Source of the DNA: Mesostigma viride
Lineage: Eukaryota; Streptophyta; Mesostigmatophyceae; Mesostigmatales; Mesostigmataceae
Length of the DNA: 64,000 bases
Assembly (NCBI GenBank): GCA_009746045.1
Contig: RPFO01000089.1
Span: 1,574,166-1,638,165, forward strand
Direction: 5' to 3'
The notes below the pieces were generated by a model that searched no databases, was not told where the DNA came from, and worked only from the letters and a program-made list of their open reading frames with translations. Below are positions 18,369-36,480 of the stretch, one piece after another. The number at the start of each line of letters is the position of its first letter. Position 1 is the stretch's first letter. The position numbers and the translations under genes are program-made.

Positions 18369-21300
18369 GAGCTTTTGACAGATCTGTAAAGTTAGGGCCC
18401 GAAAAATACAGATGGCTAGGCGTATATGCAGATCTGTTTTTTTAATACAGATCTGTACGTAAACTCCGACGTAATGCCTTTACGTCTTCGGGGGTCGAAG
18501 TGCAGGCCGTGCTCAGTACCTGGAAGCAAAATTCAGCCATGGCTACGAAAGCTAGAGGAATGTCAGCCGTATGACCTGCACACGAGGGTAATTAAGAAAT
18601 CAAGCCGAAGTTAATCCTGCATCTGAGCGAGCAGAATAATTGCAAACACAACAGCAATTGTGCGACAGACCAAACAAAATCGCCGCGTGCACTAGGCTCT
18701 GTATTCTGGTCACACCCAGATGCATTGGCTACATTGGATTAGGCGCCTTAACGAACTGAGTCGAGGGAAAACGCGAGGAGCGCCATCTAAGCAGTTGCTT
18801 GTCATGTCTATACGCCCGGGCATCTCATGATCTGTCTACCATGCACGCATTTTCCTTGGATGAATCAAACAGCTTTTGACATTTTAATGGCGACAATGAA
18901 GTCCGGCCACGACAATATAGCGCTGCTCAGAGCTTCGTTGCCGAGAAAGGTTTAAGAGGTGCTTTGTCCGGGCAGATAATGTAACTCTGCCTAGACCCCG
19001 GTAGCTTTCAGCACGCGCATATTGCTTGAGGTAAGCGAGCCACGACGCCTGCTGGTGCTCCTGCCGAGGTGGAGACCTCCGAGAGCACGTGGATTAGGCT
19101 CATGCGTCAAAGCAGCATCGACCTTCATTCTCCTGGTGTGGAAGGTCACTTTTCAGGATTAACATATCTGAATGTTGATTGCCTGTTCACTTTCCGTCAA
19201 TTGAGCAGCGATTGAAACCATGAGCCATGCAAGTGTAAGGTGCAGAATTCAGTTGATGAACCCAAGCAGGTAATGTGCAAAATATATGAACCCAAGTAAT
19301 ATGTGCAGATGTTTCGTCCCACTGGCTGTGTGCTATTGCATGAACCGTGTAGGCCCTTGGCGTGTACTCACTTGCTGCAACCGTGCCCACAGCTGCTAGT
19401 CAATACACGCGGCAGGCACAACGACTTTTGCCGCGAGGTGAAACATTTAACTCCCCCACACCTTGCATTTTTCACTCTTTCTATTCCCTATCCATCCTAC
19501 CCCCCAGCACACACACACGCCCACATACATACACATGCACATAAATGTTCACACACACATGCACACACGCACGCATGCACACATGCACACATACACACAT
19601 GCACACATGCACACATGCACACATGCACACATGCACACATGCACACATGCACACATGCACACATGCACACATGCACACATGCACACATGCACACATGCAC
19701 ACATGCACACATGCACACATGCACACATGCACACATGCACACATGCACACATGCACACATGCACACATGCACACATGCACACATGCACACATGCACACAC
19801 GCACACACGCACGCATACACGCATGCACACATACACACATGCACACACGCACACATGCACACACGCACACATGCACACATACACACATGCACACACGCAC
19901 ACATGCACACATGCACACATGCACACACGCACGCATACACACATGCACACATACACACATGCACACACGCACGCATACACACATGCACACATACACACAT
20001 GCACACACGCACACATGCACACACGCACACATGCACACACGCACACACGCACACACGCACACACGCACACACGCACACACGCACACACGCACACACGCAC
20101 ACACGCACACACGCACACACGCACACACGCACACACGCACACACGCACACACGCACACACGCACACACGCACACACGCACACACGCACACACGCGCACAC
20201 GCGCACACGCGCACACGCGCACACGCACACGCACACACGCACACACGCACACACGCACACACGCACACACGCACACACGCACACACGCACACACGCACAC
20301 ACGCACACACGCACACACGCACACACGCACACACGCACACACGCACACACGCACACACGCACACACGCACACACGCACACACGCACACACGCACACACGC
20401 ACACACACACACACACGCACACACGCACACACGCACACACGCGCACACGCACACACGCACACACGCACACACATGCACACATGTATGCACACAATATCAC
20501 ACACATGCACACACCCTGACGTGCGCACATGCACGCTAACACATGCACACAAACATGTGCACACACCCACGAGCACACGTGCACATGCATACAAACGCAC
20601 ACAAACAGTCAAACACAGGCAGACTTGCACACATGCGCCACACACATCAATCCATCACCAATAAACGGGTTGCTTGGACCCAACGACCTTCTTACTCGCC
20701 TGTCCACCCAATGTTCTGCCCATCCTCCCGCCTGCCCGCCTGCAAGTCTGCCACCCGCCTATCTGCCCACCCATCTGTCAACCTGCCTGCCTGCCTGCTT
20801 GTGTGCATGCCTGCGGGCCTGCATGTGCACCTGCGCCCATGCACCTATTATGCTCCCATGGCACATACATGCAGCCTAGCTAGTTGAGTGTCTCTAGGCA
20901 CGCGCACATGGGTGGCTACATGGGCATTTGCCTGTGTCTTGGGCTGGGGCGTTGGGATGATTAGTTCAAGAGTGGGCGGGAAGACGGTGGTATAATTGGG
21001 TGGGTAGGGACGGAGTGGATGGATGATTGGGGGGGTTGGATGCGGGTGGGACTCAAGTTAGTGTTAAGTCCAATGTTGCCTATAGCATCAACAAAAATAA
21101 GCGAGAAAGCAGCCTAAATTCAAGGAGCCTACTTCTTGTAACATGTGCCAAACTGCAATTATAGGTTGCAGGCTCACAAGCTGCCAGATTCATAACGCAC
21201 ATGGAATGAATTGCATGGTTACAGGACAAGCGTGTGGTTGGAAATCTTACAATGCCTGGCAACGTCTCTTTCATGTGTCCACTGAGAACCGCTGTTCAAC

Positions 21301-22132
21301 ACAAGAAGGCTTTGGCAAGCAACGAGCTTCGGCCAGGGCCTTCATTGCAAGGAACCGTGCGTGAACCAAGAACTCAGGATTTACAAACAGAAACTATACC
21401 TAACTTTGCGACCTTCATGCAGTATGTCATGTGCATGGCTATGTAGTATGTGCCAACAATCACAACGAAAACGTGCGAAATTGCAAACATTGCCATGGAA
21501 GGGCAGGAGCCACGCACGCAGCAAATTAAAACGGTTCGTGAACCAGTCTGTCGGGCATAAAGACAGCAAAGTCTGGCCAGCAATAACGCAGTGCGATGCG
21601 AGACAACCTCGGTAAATATGGGCAGGCAGGCGCAGCTCGTCCTCAGCAGTGCTATCTAACGTGACGGCGCCTTATTTCCGCGTGCACGGTGCCGAACATG
21701 GCACTGGCCTGATTCCAGTTGCAGCAACGCCAGATGCCTTCCCGTCATAGAGCAGAGGCTTCACGTACGTCGACATCGTTGGCCACCAATCGCTATGCTT
21801 CCCGTGATAATGCACTACGCGTCCGAACAAAATGTCGAGAAAGCAAATAATCTACACGCGAGAGAACTGGGCTGATAGCTTTTCAGTACTGGTTTTACCG
21901 TGCCTTCAAATTCCATTAGCTTACTTAACCATGGCTGACTAATTTTAGCTAATTTACAGGTATTTGTACCACTGGCCGCACCGCCCGCATGCATGGCCCG
22001 GGACGAGTATCGAAGACGTAAGGGCATTACGTCGGAGTTTACGTACAGATCTGTAATAAAAAAACAGATCTGCATATACGCCTAGCCATCTGTCTTTTTC
22101 GGGCCCTAACTTTACAGATCTGTCAAAAGCTC
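18369..22132. mobile_element. 3.76-kb Mutator-like (MULE) non-autonomous element
   Basis: The ends are long inverted repeats starting GAGCTTTTGACAGATCTG, nearly identical for about 120 bp and recognisably related for about 200 bp (for example TCAGCCATGG near 18.53 and 21.93 kb). A perfect 9-bp direct duplication AAGAATTTA flanks it (18,360-18,368 and 22,133-22,141). Long terminal inverted repeats with a 9-bp duplication are the hallmark of Mutator-like elements. No transposase frame was found; the interior is AT-mixed DNA and a long microsatellite. Each arm carries several ACAGATCTGT palindromes. Confidence 0.85.
19506..20600. repeat. 1-kb (ACACGC/ACATGC)n array inside the Mutator-like element
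   Basis: A hexanucleotide-type array of about 1,000 bp. The first half is mainly ACATGC units, the second mainly ACACGC units, with a short block of CGCGCA near 20.2 kb. All frames are open (His/Thr or Cys/Val repeats) but this is a repeat artefact, not a protein. Confidence 0.97.
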
Positions 22133-22141
22133 AAGAATTTA

Positions 22142-23864
22142 TTGTGGGCTTCTTTGGCGCGCGCGTCTGACACTCACGAGACAACGAGACCGCCAGTCCG
22201 CAACAGCCCACAGGCCGTTGAGCTCAATTGGGCAAATTTTTTAGATTAATTTGACCGGCATGCCTCAATGGGTCACGACAGCCATAATTGATGCCAATGA
22301 GGCGAAGCTAAGCCAGTTGCAGATACAACCGTAGCTCACTTCCAACCCTCGACGAGTCACGGTGGGAAATATTGTACCCGGCAAAAGCTTTATTTCTGGC
22401 TCAAGTCTAGCGAGTGAATTACTTGCCTATTTTTAAGAATTTTCTGCGAACAGGATTGCTTTTTGTCACTAAGTCCTGCAAAATTTTCTACGAAAATGAA
22501 TAAGCACGGAAGGGAACCTGACCTGGAACAACTGCACAAGCTGGCATGCCAACAACGCGACGAAGCGAGTCAGCAGGCACGTTTCCGCCTTGTCGTAAGA
22601 CAAAATCTTTTCCTGCCGATTGCCTGGCATTTCAGGCGTTTCGATGACGCTGTGCTGATCTACCGCGGCAATGTGTGACTATTTCGCGACCTGTATGTTC
22701 ACTGCCAGGTCCGGCAACTGCTGCTAGCCCTGCATGCGCTGGAAGCTATGACGACGTCGTCAGGCCCCTTCAGCACAGCTTTACGTTTCGTTATGGATAC
22801 CGGGAAGGTGCGTGTGAAGTCTGCCACGGAAGCACATCAGATGCTTCAATGGTACTCCCGTCGCAGGCAGGCGTGTGTCTGGGGAGCCCTAAACTGAACT
22901 ACGTTACTTGATTCGCACATAGGCTGGCCATTGAAATTGGATCAGCGAGCCGGCAGGCATGTGTTAAGGCCGCTGCAAAGGAATTCTTTGGCCCAGGGCA
23001 GGCGGCTTCTAATTTGCCCGTGCCCGTTCCATGGATGGTTACATGCCAATGCTAGAGAAAGAATCGCAGGCGAGCATTTGAGTTCCTAGAGAATTCATCG
23101 GGTCAAATATATGGAATGCGAAGGACTAGGTACTGGGCCTAGCCTGGCCGGCATGCAGTACGCATGGTGCGATTAGTTCCATGTTTTGTCACGGGTGGCT
23201 ACGAGGAGCCCTGGAGATGAGGATATAGTCGGAGCTTTCCTTCCTGCGATTAGAAATGCGCCATGTGGTATTCTCAGTCCTCAAAATAACCCCAACCAGG
23301 TCAATAACGTGGGAAGCAGCATTGCACACGTTTTAGTCATGTGGCATTCGTCTGCCCCCAAGCGCAGCTTGGGCTTGGGTCACCCTGCTGCGCGTGGGTG
23401 GCTAAGCAGGCCACTCTCTAGCACGAACACGGAACTATGGAAGCTGACGTGTCCGAGAGGCCGCCCCCGCACTGCCTACAGGTTGGGGGAGTGCGTGTGA
23501 ACGGCCTTGGCCACAAAGCACGTGGCAGGAGGGGAGGCGAGCCTGTGAAGGGAAACTGGGGGGGTGCAGCCCATACGATGCCGCCCTGGCGGTGCCCACT
23601 TTGGTGCCTTGACGCGTGCACAATAAACCCTACATAATGGTAGTTGTGTGCATGTGTGTATATATATGTGTGTGTCTGTTTGTATGTGTGGGTGCATGTG
23701 ACCGCCGCATGCAACCACCATGCGATGGACGACGCGCATGACCTGCTGCTGGCGCACGTGTGTGTGTGTTTATTTTGTGTTCTCATCCCTCCATGGGTGT
23801 CGCTGCTTGCATCACATTTCGGGCTGTTTGGATAATTTCACGGTTTGGATATGTGCCTGACCAG
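22142..23864. other. Region upstream of the coiled-coil gene
   Basis: No certain exon. A plus-strand frame starting ATG at 23,437 (MEADVSERPPPHC) could be a 5' exon but lacks support. At 23,719-23,759 there is a copy of the first 40 bases of the exon at 23,865 (AMDDAHDLLLAHV against AMADARDLLLAHV), followed by a TG-rich run. Nothing else is recognised. Confidence 0.4.
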
Positions 23865-29727
<5,863 letters not shown>

Positions 29728-29995
29728 GGTTCATGCCGTGCTGGCGGGCATGCTGCGAGACAGCTAGCAGAATCGCACTTGCATGGATCTGCCGTGGAGG
29801 TTGAACGTGCCATGTTTGGGAGGATGAACCCCAGTTGGCACCCCCCCCGGGGCCACCCTAGCGGGCCCAGCAGCCCATGCCTCAATGTATGTGTCACTGC
29901 ATGTCCCGCCAGATGCCATAGCTTCATGTGCAGGTATCTTGGATGTATAGAATGTAGGTGTGCTCTTTGACTGAATCAGTGCATATCATATAAGC
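29728..29995 (+). other. 3' flank of the coiled-coil gene
   Basis: In another frame the end of the gene reads VAKILIAAALDAARFQDVRL and ends after LAGMLRDS at 29,767, so the true stop could be here if one more splice exists. No clear polyadenylation signal is visible before the LINE tail fragment at 29,996. Confidence 0.35.
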
Positions 29996-30118
29996 ACCAA
30001 CCCTGTAATTAGGAACTAGACATAGCTACATCCATCCACCCCATCCCATATTCATTTCCCTGAGGACTTACGCTCATGGGGACGCAGTTCGTGTAAATTA
30101 ATTGATTACTTAATTAGC
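29996..30118 (+). mobile_element. LINE 3' end fragment
   Basis: CCTGTAATTAGGAACTAGAC, then ATCCATCCACCCCATCCCAT and a degraded GCTCATGGGGACGCAGTTCG hairpin followed by AATTAATTGATTACTTAATT match the terminal 120 bases of the L2-type LINE. Confidence 0.75.
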
Positions 30119-30154
30119 ACCATGTCGTATAGGTAGATATCAATACTCTAGGCT

Positions 30155-31575
30155 CTGCACAGCTACCGTATTATGCTGTACATAAACAAAGGTTCCCCTG
30201 ACGACCCTGCCATTTACCGAGGAGTCTGCATCCAGAGCGCCGCACTCAAGATGTTCATGCGCATGCTCCTCAACCGCCTTCGTTCTGCTTTCGACCGTCA
30301 CCAGAGGTTGGTGAGAGTCAAATGGGCTTTCGTCCTGGGCGCAACCCGTCGTGGCCATCTTCGTCCCGCGCCGCCTCTTCTAGCAAATCGCTCTCCTGCA
30401 ACCTGGTGAGTTTCCCGCCATGCATCCTGATCTTCGTCGACTTCATCAAGGCTTTTGATTCTGTCCTCTGGGCCGCTCTATGGGCTGTCCTTGCTCGCGC
30501 TCGCGTCCCCACTTCCCTGATTACCGTCGTCCGCACGCTGTATGAGGGGTCGACCACTTCGGTGCGCACTCAACACGCCATGTCCACTGCACACCGGCGT
30601 CTGGCAGGGTTGCGTCCTGTCGCCGTACCTGTTTATTATTGTAGTGGATTATGTTGTGCGCCAGGCCTGCACGTGCCCGCTTTGCTAGCATCGCAGGCCG
30701 TGCCCCTGGCCTAGTGATCACGCGAATGAGCTCGGGGGAGGGGGGCCGGCCAACAGGCAGAATTTACTAGCTGACCTCATTTATGCTGACGCTATCACCC
30801 TCATCGAGAAGCGGGAGTCTACCCAACTTAATTGGCTGGACTGCCTGGCGCTCGAGGCTCGGGCTGTTGGTCTAGAAATCAGCCCCAAAACGGAAGCCCT
30901 GGCTTTCGACGGCATGGCCGGGCCCCCGCCCCCACTCCGCCTCTTAGACCGAAACCGAGGTCAGCTACCCTACTTCAGGCCGCTTCAAGTTGCTTGGCAG
31001 TTGGCTTCCCGACTGCGAGGACGACCTGAAGACACGGATAGGCATGGCGTGGGCGCAACTCCATGACCACCGCCGCTGGCGGAGCTACATGTACCCTGCC
31101 CTACCCCGGATCGTCAAGCGTGACCTCTTCAAGGTCGTCATTCTGACGACCTGACCTACGGCGCCGAGACCTGGACACTGACGCAGGAGCTGCCAGGAGC
31201 AACGACTCGACGGCAACGTCACCAGGATGCTGTGCAAGGCCCTGACTATCCCCTTTTGTTTGCGCTGTCTTAGTAATGAGGATTTGTATGCTGATTTGCC
31301 CTATGCTTCGCACATTATTAGGCACAGGCGCCTGGGCCTAGCCGGGCACCTGGCCCGCACAGATCAGGTAGACACCTCAGATAGACTAGCTGGCACCAAG
31401 CCCGCCCAGCCTGGACATTTTTGTCCTCACCTGGTGTGCCCCAGGCCGGGCGCGGCAGGGCCGCCACCCGTGGACTTTTCGTGGATAGACTCGGCATGGA
31501 CATGTGCTTCCCGAGACGAGACGGGCTCACACCCGGGCAGCCTCCTGGTTTGTCTATAATATGGAGACAGACCCA
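30155..31575 (+). pseudogene. 5'-truncated LINE reverse transcriptase copy
   Basis: The copy begins inside the reverse transcriptase at the equivalent of YRIMLYINKGSPDDPA and runs to the C-terminal region (SNEDLYADLPYASHIIRHRR). Motif A (IFVDFIKAFDSVLW) is intact; motif B and the YADD box are damaged (here YADAI). Many frameshifts. It ends without its 3' tail where a second copy of the same 3' region starts. Confidence 0.8.
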
Positions 31576-32441
31576 CACTCCGCCTCTTAGACCGAAACCG
31601 AGGTCAACTACCCTACTTCAGGCCGCTTCAAGCTGCTCGGCAGTTGGCTTCCCGACTGCGAGGACGACATGACGACGCGGATCGGCATGGCGTGGGCGCA
31701 ACTCCACGACCACCGTCGCTGGTGGAGCAACCCCGCCCTACCCCGGATCGTCAAGCGTGACCTCTTCAAGGTCGTCATTCTAACAATCCTGACCTACGGC
31801 GCTGAGACCTGGACACTGACGCAGGAGCTGGAGCAACGACTCGACGGCGCCGTCACCAAGATGCTGCGCAAGGCCCTGAACATCCCCTTCGCTTTGCACA
31901 TTAGTAATGAGGATTTGTACGCTGATTTGCCCTATGTTTCCCACATTATTAGGCACAGGCGCCTGGGCCTAGCCGGGCACCTGGCCCGCACAGATCAGGT
32001 AGACACCTCAGATAGACTAGCTGGCACCCAGCCCGCCCAGCCTGGGCGATATGTCTTCACCTGGTGTGCCCCAGGCCGGGCGCGGCAGGGCCGCCACCCG
32101 TGGACTTTTCGTGGATAGACTCGGCATGGACATGTGCTACACTAGACGTGACGGGCTCACAGCCGGGCAGCCTCCTGGTTTGTCTGAAATATGGAGGCAG
32201 ATGGTACGCAAGGATCGATGGCAAGTAGTGATGAAGGAGACCACCCCCAAGTCTGTGGGGGCTCCGCGTGTGACCGTGTATGGCATTCATAGCGATTCGG
32301 GCCGCGGTGCCCACAACCCTGTACTGACTAGGACCTAGATAGCTTACACCATCCATTCCATCCCTATTCCCCTCCCGGCCACTGAGGACGTACTTATGCT
32401 TACGTGACGCAGTCACGTGTCTATTATTTAATTAATTAATG
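31572..32441 (+). mobile_element. Second LINE 3' segment, tandem to the previous one
   Basis: The sequence from CCACACTCCGCCTCTTAGAC onward repeats the region at 30.93 kb. It continues through LKRDLFKVVILTILTYGAETW-type sequence to the end of ORF2, the palindromic hairpin and a (TTAA)n tail. The partial tandem duplication fits template switching or unequal exchange. Confidence 0.8.
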
Positions 32442-32640
32442 GAGGCAGATGGTTCGCAAGGATACCAATAAGGTAGATGGCAAGTAGTGATGAAGGAGAC
32501 CACTGACCCCCAAGTCTGTGGGGGATCCGCGTGTAACCGCGTTTGGCATTCATAGCGATTCGGGCCGTGGTGGTGCCCACAACCCTGTAACTAGGAACTA
32601 GATTAATTTTATAAGCACGTGACTGCGTCACGTGGGTGCC
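32441..32640 (+). mobile_element. Short LINE 3' fragment, tail-to-tail with an inverted hairpin
   Basis: GGAGGCAGATGGTTCGCAAG to AACTAGGAACTAGATTAATT is the last 150 bases of ORF2 with extra small insertions. It is followed by the tail hairpin in reverse orientation (GCACGTGACTGCGTCACGTG), so two LINE tails meet here. Confidence 0.7.
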
Positions 32641-33000
32641 AATACAGAGTAAAGGAACCTTCAACCCTATATACACAGCGAGAAGGAGGGAGGGCGCCCT
32701 ATATAGCTTCTCTCACTGCCGCAAGTGGGCAGGCCACAGAGGCGCTCTCTTCACAGCATGGTGCCGGGGCGCAACACTGTGGGTGCAATACAACCAGTGT
32801 AATACCATAGGTAGGCTGACGCATAGCTTATGCTACAAAGGTGAGGTGGGCTCAAGACGTCGGCTAAGGCGCAAGCTGATGGCCACAAGGTGCTAGAGCT
32901 AATTGAAGGTACTCTAACGCTGGGCGCTAATATCATTTCAAGTGCTGTAATGCGTAAGCTATCCCATCATCCGGATTGCCTCCATCTAGACAGCTAGCCT
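32641..33000. other. Unrecognised stretch between LINE fragments
   Basis: No exon, repeat or transposon end recognised. Confidence 0.5.
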
Positions 33001-33930
33001 GAGTGCTCTATCCCGGGGTAGCCCGGGGGGGCTTCCACAGTTTCTTGTGGACATACCAGTACACTTCAATGGGGCTTCTCGGGGTTGGTCTTGTGGCGGA
33101 TGTATACATCCGCCACTATAGTTGGGCCACTGATCGCGGCGTTGCTGCTGCTGGGCTGGCGTCAGGTCGTCGTCAAGCGACCAGGAGGTGTTCACCACTG
33201 AGCTCAGTTCTTGCGGCGAGAGAGGAACCGAACTCGGGCTGTGATGTTGACGCTGAAGGTGACGACCACTGGAAGGGGGCCCAGCCTTGTCCCGTGGATG
33301 GGGCAGGCGGTAGGCGCCCAGCTGCAGTGTTGCACCTGGCAGCTCCATGCACGCCAAGAGTTGTTTTTTCAGCTCGTCGAGAAGAGACTCTGGGGTCTCC
33401 TCCGGCTGCATGTCGAAGCGCCTGAGGATGAACCGGCAGCGGCGACGGTCGCGGTCAGCGACCTCGCGGCGCGTACATTTTCCAGCTCCTGGATCTTGGT
33501 GGTGATGGCGGTGGTGGTAGAGGTTGCCTGGCTCTTGAGCAGGTCAGCCCAGGAGGCGCGAGTCGAGGGGTCATCGCTAGCCTTACTAGCAGGTTGGGCG
33601 GCGATGGTGGCCGTTCGCTTGGCAATCTCGGGGACCCGGCGTGGCCAGGGCGTCTACCTTGGTAGCAACTGCCTCAAGTTTCACGGTGCCTTGGCCGACT
33701 CAGCCTTCCACCTGGTTAAGGCGGGTGGTCACAGTGGCTGTGGCCTCGGAAACTTTGGTGGCAATCGGTGCTCGTCAATGCGTAGCAGTAAACTGAGGCT
33801 AGAGCTTATGTGCGACTCAGACTGGCTTCAATGTTGTTGACCTTGGCCGAGAAAGTGTTGAGTGGGCCGTTAGGCGCGTTCAGGGCGGCGAGCTGCTCAG
33901 CCCGATCGGCGCCAGCTGCTCCGCCACTGC
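33000..33930 (-). pseudogene. Probable LINE ORF1 fragment, inverted relative to its 3' tail
   Basis: On the minus strand there is a coiled-coil-like stretch (EQLAALNAPNGPLNTFSAKV) followed by Pro/Ser-rich and basic sequence and a frame ending in an Arg/Pro-rich tail. Composition and order match ORF1 of the LINEs here, though identity is low. It abuts a plus-strand LINE 3' end at 33,931, so it may be the inverted 5' part of one insertion. Confidence 0.45.
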
Positions 33931-36178
33931 ACGGCTAGGAACTACATATTAGCTAGCATCATCCATTATGACACTTGAGCTCCCAAGAAAACCAGCATTT
34001 GATTGAAAACAATGAGTAGAGCCCCTGCCAAAGGCAGGTTTAAGTAGTCATCTCGTCTCCCTCGCATGCAGGAGCAAGAGCCCCCCAAGGGTGGGATGGG
34101 TGGGAAGAAACAATTACGGGTCACAACCCGCCGACCATGCTTATCAAGCCTACCGTCAAAATGGAAAACGGCAAAACCAGAAATATCCTAACGCTGACAA
34201 TTTAATAATTCAGCCAGCCAGCTCATCTGTCACACGTCTGAGCTGTCAGGCCATGTGTACTCTTCGAATGCAACCCTGAACACACTACCCAACCAAGCAG
34301 CACACCAATCAATTGGTGAGTGCTGGTTACATCAGATTTTATTACAGCTTTTTGACGCAACTTCCGTCAGCATTCCACACATGGCCGGCCGTTCAAACAA
34401 ACGGCGCCTGACTTACAAAAGGCAAAGCTATAGTTGCCAGTAGGATTCCCCGGTAAACAACAAGTCGTCCCCATTCGTCTAACAAGCCTCTCTGCATGTA
34501 CAGCCACAAGGTTGTGGCGGCCCTTTCTTTCCCGCATTCTGTTTAATAAACTATTTTCAGAGAAATCCGATTATGACACTTGAGCTCCCAAGAAAACCAG
34601 CATTTGATTGAAAACAATGAGTAGAGCCCCTGCCAAAGGCAGGTTTAAGTAGTCATCTCGTCTCCCTCGCATGCAGGAGCAAGAGCCCCCCGATCCACCC
34701 CAGTCCCTGGCGCCATTGCCCTCCTCCCCCGCACTGTCGCCGTTCAGGAAACAAAACTTGATAGGATCACTGTTGCCCCAATAACAGTGAACAAAGAAAA
34801 GAAGAAGAATCCCCCCCCCTCTTCCAGGCAGCCTCGAGGGTAGCCGCTTCCATAAAAAGACCACAAAGTGGGGCGTGTCGCAACATCTCCTTCATGGCGA
34901 CTCAGCCCGCACAAGGCTATAATAACCCCCTAAGGGGCCCGACGATAAAAGGTTAGCGAATCCGCGGAGCCGCCTCAGCAAAATATTATTCCAGATAAAA
35001 ACCCAGAAAATTCGCATTCCGACGCCACCAGGGTTTGAACCGCTACCTGCCGGGTGCTGAGCAGGGAGAGACGACAAGGCCAGGCACTGCCACTGCCAGC
35101 CGAGACGCCTTTCCGATACTCGGTTCCTTTTGTGGGAATTTTGCAAATATATTTTCTTCCGGAACGCAAGAAATTAGCCGGCCGCGCGTCACCCTTATAT
35201 CCCTCGCTGGCCCATAACAAAAAAGGGCCGCGCACCAAGCCGAAGGCAGCGCCATGCAGCGCCCTAGGCGGTGGGCCGCTGACTGACTACCAGCGCAGTC
35301 TCATGGAATCCAAATTAATCTATTGACCTTCGCTGAGTTTCCGCATTAGCTGCGGACTTCTTAGTCGACATGATTGGCTCCGCTGCTGGAATTACCAGCA
35401 GCCGGGGCGGGGCGCCCAGCCCACTTTCTATGACCACCGAGACGCTGCCCAGCAAGGTGCCAACCAGAACCACTTGGCACATTGGTAACGCGAAATTTCC
35501 GTTCCGTTCAAACCGCCCCTACCTGCCGTGAAGTCGCAAAGCCCGCGACTTCATAGCAGGCAAGGACGGGGTCTTTGCCTAATTTTCTTTAGCCCCGCCG
35601 CCGTAGCAGCGAGGCCGCTCATACTGCTTCAGTGAGCACATTCAAAGAAACAATTACGGGTCACAACCCGCCGACCATGCTTATCAAGCCTACCGTCAAA
35701 ATGGAAAACGGCAAAACCAGAAATATCCTAACGCTGACAATTTAATAATTCAGCCAGCCAGCTCATCTGTCACACGTCTGAGCTGTCAGGCCATGTGTAC
35801 TCTTCGAATGCAACCCTGAACACACTACCCAACCAAGCAGCACACCAATCAATTGGTGAGTGCTGGTTACATCAGATTTTATTACAGCTTTTTGACGCAA
35901 CTTCCGTCAGCATTCCACACATGGCCGGCCGTTCAAACAATTAAACGGCGCCTGACTTACAAAAGGCAAAGCTAGTTGCCAGTAGGATTCCCCGGTAAAC
36001 AACAAGTCGTCCCCATTCGTCTAACAAGCCTCTCTGCATGTACAGCCACAAGGTTGTGGCGGCTCTTTCTTTCCCGCATTCTGTTTAATAAACTATTTTC
36101 AGAGAAATCCGATTCCATCCCATGTTCCCCTCCCCAGTGAGCACTTATGCTCACGTGACGCAGTCAAGTGTAACTAAT
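33931..36178 (+). mobile_element. LINE 3' end split by R dimer copy A
   Basis: GGAACTACATATTAGCTAGC and CATCATCCATT on the left continue after the inserted repeat as CCATCCCATGTTCCCC, then the hairpin (GCTCACGTGACGCAGTCA) and tail. Intact versions of the joined sequence at 54.16 and 55.33 kb serve as empty sites. Confidence 0.75.
33968..36112 (+). mobile_element. R dimer copy A (short unit + long unit)
   Basis: Unknown repeat family, labelled R here. The short unit (33,968-34,570) consists of a start block beginning ATGACACTTGAGCTCCC and an end block from AAGAAACAATTACGGG to GAGAAATCCGA. The long unit (34,573-36,112) has the same start and end blocks with about 940 bp inserted between them. 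TT lies before, between and after the units. No terminal inverted repeats and no coding frame. The same two-unit arrangement recurs in copies B and D, so the dimer itself moves or is copied. Confidence 0.8.
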
Positions 36179-36179
36179 A

Positions 36180-36480
36180 AATACCGTAGTGGTCAAAATC
36201 ACTTTGTGAATAATTACTTTGCGACCCCAAAACAAGGTGAAATTTATAGTTTGTGACCCAAAACGAATGCAAAGTTTTAGGTTTGCGAGCCGATCGACTT
36301 GTTTGTGCATGGTCAGTTGCTTGGATCTCACTGACTTCATATCCCTTGGCCCCCTTTCGATGTAACCCAACTACCCAACCAGGAGTAATTTTGTTGATCC
36401 AGTGGGTAGCACTGATTAAAATAGCTAGGCTTGGGGCTGTGCGGCGCGGCGCGGTAACATTTGAACTTTGCGACCCAAAA
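36180..36480. other. AT-rich stretch with TTTGCGACCC repeats
   Basis: The motif TTTGCGACCC or TTTGTGACCC followed by AAAA recurs three times. It separates a plus-strand LINE tail from a minus-strand LINE copy. No gene seen. Confidence 0.5.

Noticed and set aside
19303-20664. Open frames of 300-450 residues of His/Thr/Ala or Cys/Val/Met
   Set aside because: They are translations of the ACATGC/ACACGC array in all frames and both strands; no unique sequence or domain.
35025-35060. tRNA-like B box (GGTTCAAACCCT on the minus strand) in the R long unit
   Set aside because: The flanking bases do not form a T-stem or an acceptor stem, so a tRNA gene or clear SINE head is not supported.
33968-36112. 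R units as LTRs of a retrotransposon
   Set aside because: No TG...CA ends, no primer-binding site or purine tract next to the units, and the long unit is a variant of the short one, not an interior between two LTRs.
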